64,000 nt of DNA. Source: Bacteroidales bacterium (GTDB taxonomy: Bacteria > Bacteroidota > Bacteroidia > Bacteroidales > UBA932). Shown here piece by piece: positions 63,986-64,000 of this stretch; position 1 is the stretch's first letter, and each line of letters starts with the position of its first letter. The translations under genes were made by a program, and so were the position numbers. The notes under the pieces were generated by a model. It saw only the letters and a program-made list of their open reading frames with translations. It did no database searches and was not told where the DNA came from. The DNA lies in the NCBI GenBank assembly GCA_029098505.1, contig JAQXOE010000049.1:1-64000 (forward strand), read 5' to 3'.

Positions 63986-64000
63986 GACACATATCCACTG

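Noticed and set aside
1..64000. Search for tRNA, rRNA, CRISPR arrays, prophage or toxin-antitoxin genes
   Set aside because: By eye no cloverleaf, rRNA segment, regularly spaced direct repeats or integrase genes were found; the 79-aa/XRE pair lacks toxin motifs and is divergent, not operonic.

Overview
The window reads as chromosomal DNA of a Bacteroidota, most likely Bacteroidales, species. The grounds are a SusC/SusD pair, TonB-dependent receptors with carboxypeptidase-regulatory-like domains, a fused SecDF, a fused FtcD in a complete Hut operon, an S46 dipeptidyl-peptidase, an EF-G2-type elongation-factor paralogue, and repeated Bacteroidota-type promoter -7 elements (TAnnTTTG, several with TTG 18-20 bases upstream). 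No rRNA, tRNA, CRISPR array, prophage or complete insertion sequence is visible. About 43 protein genes are supported, nearly all intact; family or genus cannot be assigned from the sequence alone.

Layout. 1-1240: a cut-off transposase-associated-looking ORF, a lipoprotein whose signal peptide carries an in-frame stop, and a small membrane protein. 1401-8699: dnaE followed at once by a TonB-dependent receptor and its DUF4249 lipoprotein. 8732-9074: a gene-free island with a strong palindrome. 9075-16562: secDF, an envelope PD40/SPOR protein, murA (Asp in place of the catalytic Cys) and murB. 16635-21304: susC-susD. 21491-25634: aspS and, divergently, a secreted GH36 alpha-galactosidase. 25631-32110: ftcD-hutU-hutH-hutI, converting histidine to glutamate with formimino transfer to folate. 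32326-35450: an EF-G paralogue lacking the catalytic histidine, a 79-residue half-AraC protein, and a divergent XRE regulator with a perfect operator-like palindrome. 35535-39431: rnhB, a DPP7-type peptidase and an Mrp-type Fe-S carrier ATPase on the + strand. 39458-53531: a dense minus-strand run of ten genes (nptA, DUF5106/thioredoxin lipoprotein, galM, thyA, folA, two NSS transporters, mutS, yfhO, rsmA). 53623-64000: a metallopeptidase/beta-propeller/beta-barrel protein, a small membrane protein, YeiH, CpXC, galK, a secreted EEP-family phosphodiesterase, ychF, and a Ser/Arg-rich DUF6515 protein.

How genes fit together. The GH36 enzyme, GalM and GalK form a scattered route from alpha-galactosides to galactose-1-phosphate. 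Hut enzymes plus DPP7 point to peptide and amino-acid use. ThyA and FolA are adjacent, as expected for folate recycling. MurA and MurB are the first two committed peptidoglycan enzymes. I see no obviously new multi-gene defence or mobile system. The most interesting items are the OM metallopeptidase fusion, the EF-G2 gene with its promoter and 5'-terminal hairpin, the half-AraC/XRE regulatory pair with operator, the MurA Cys-to-Asp change, the nonsense codon in the lipoprotein signal peptide, and several long unexplained hairpins.
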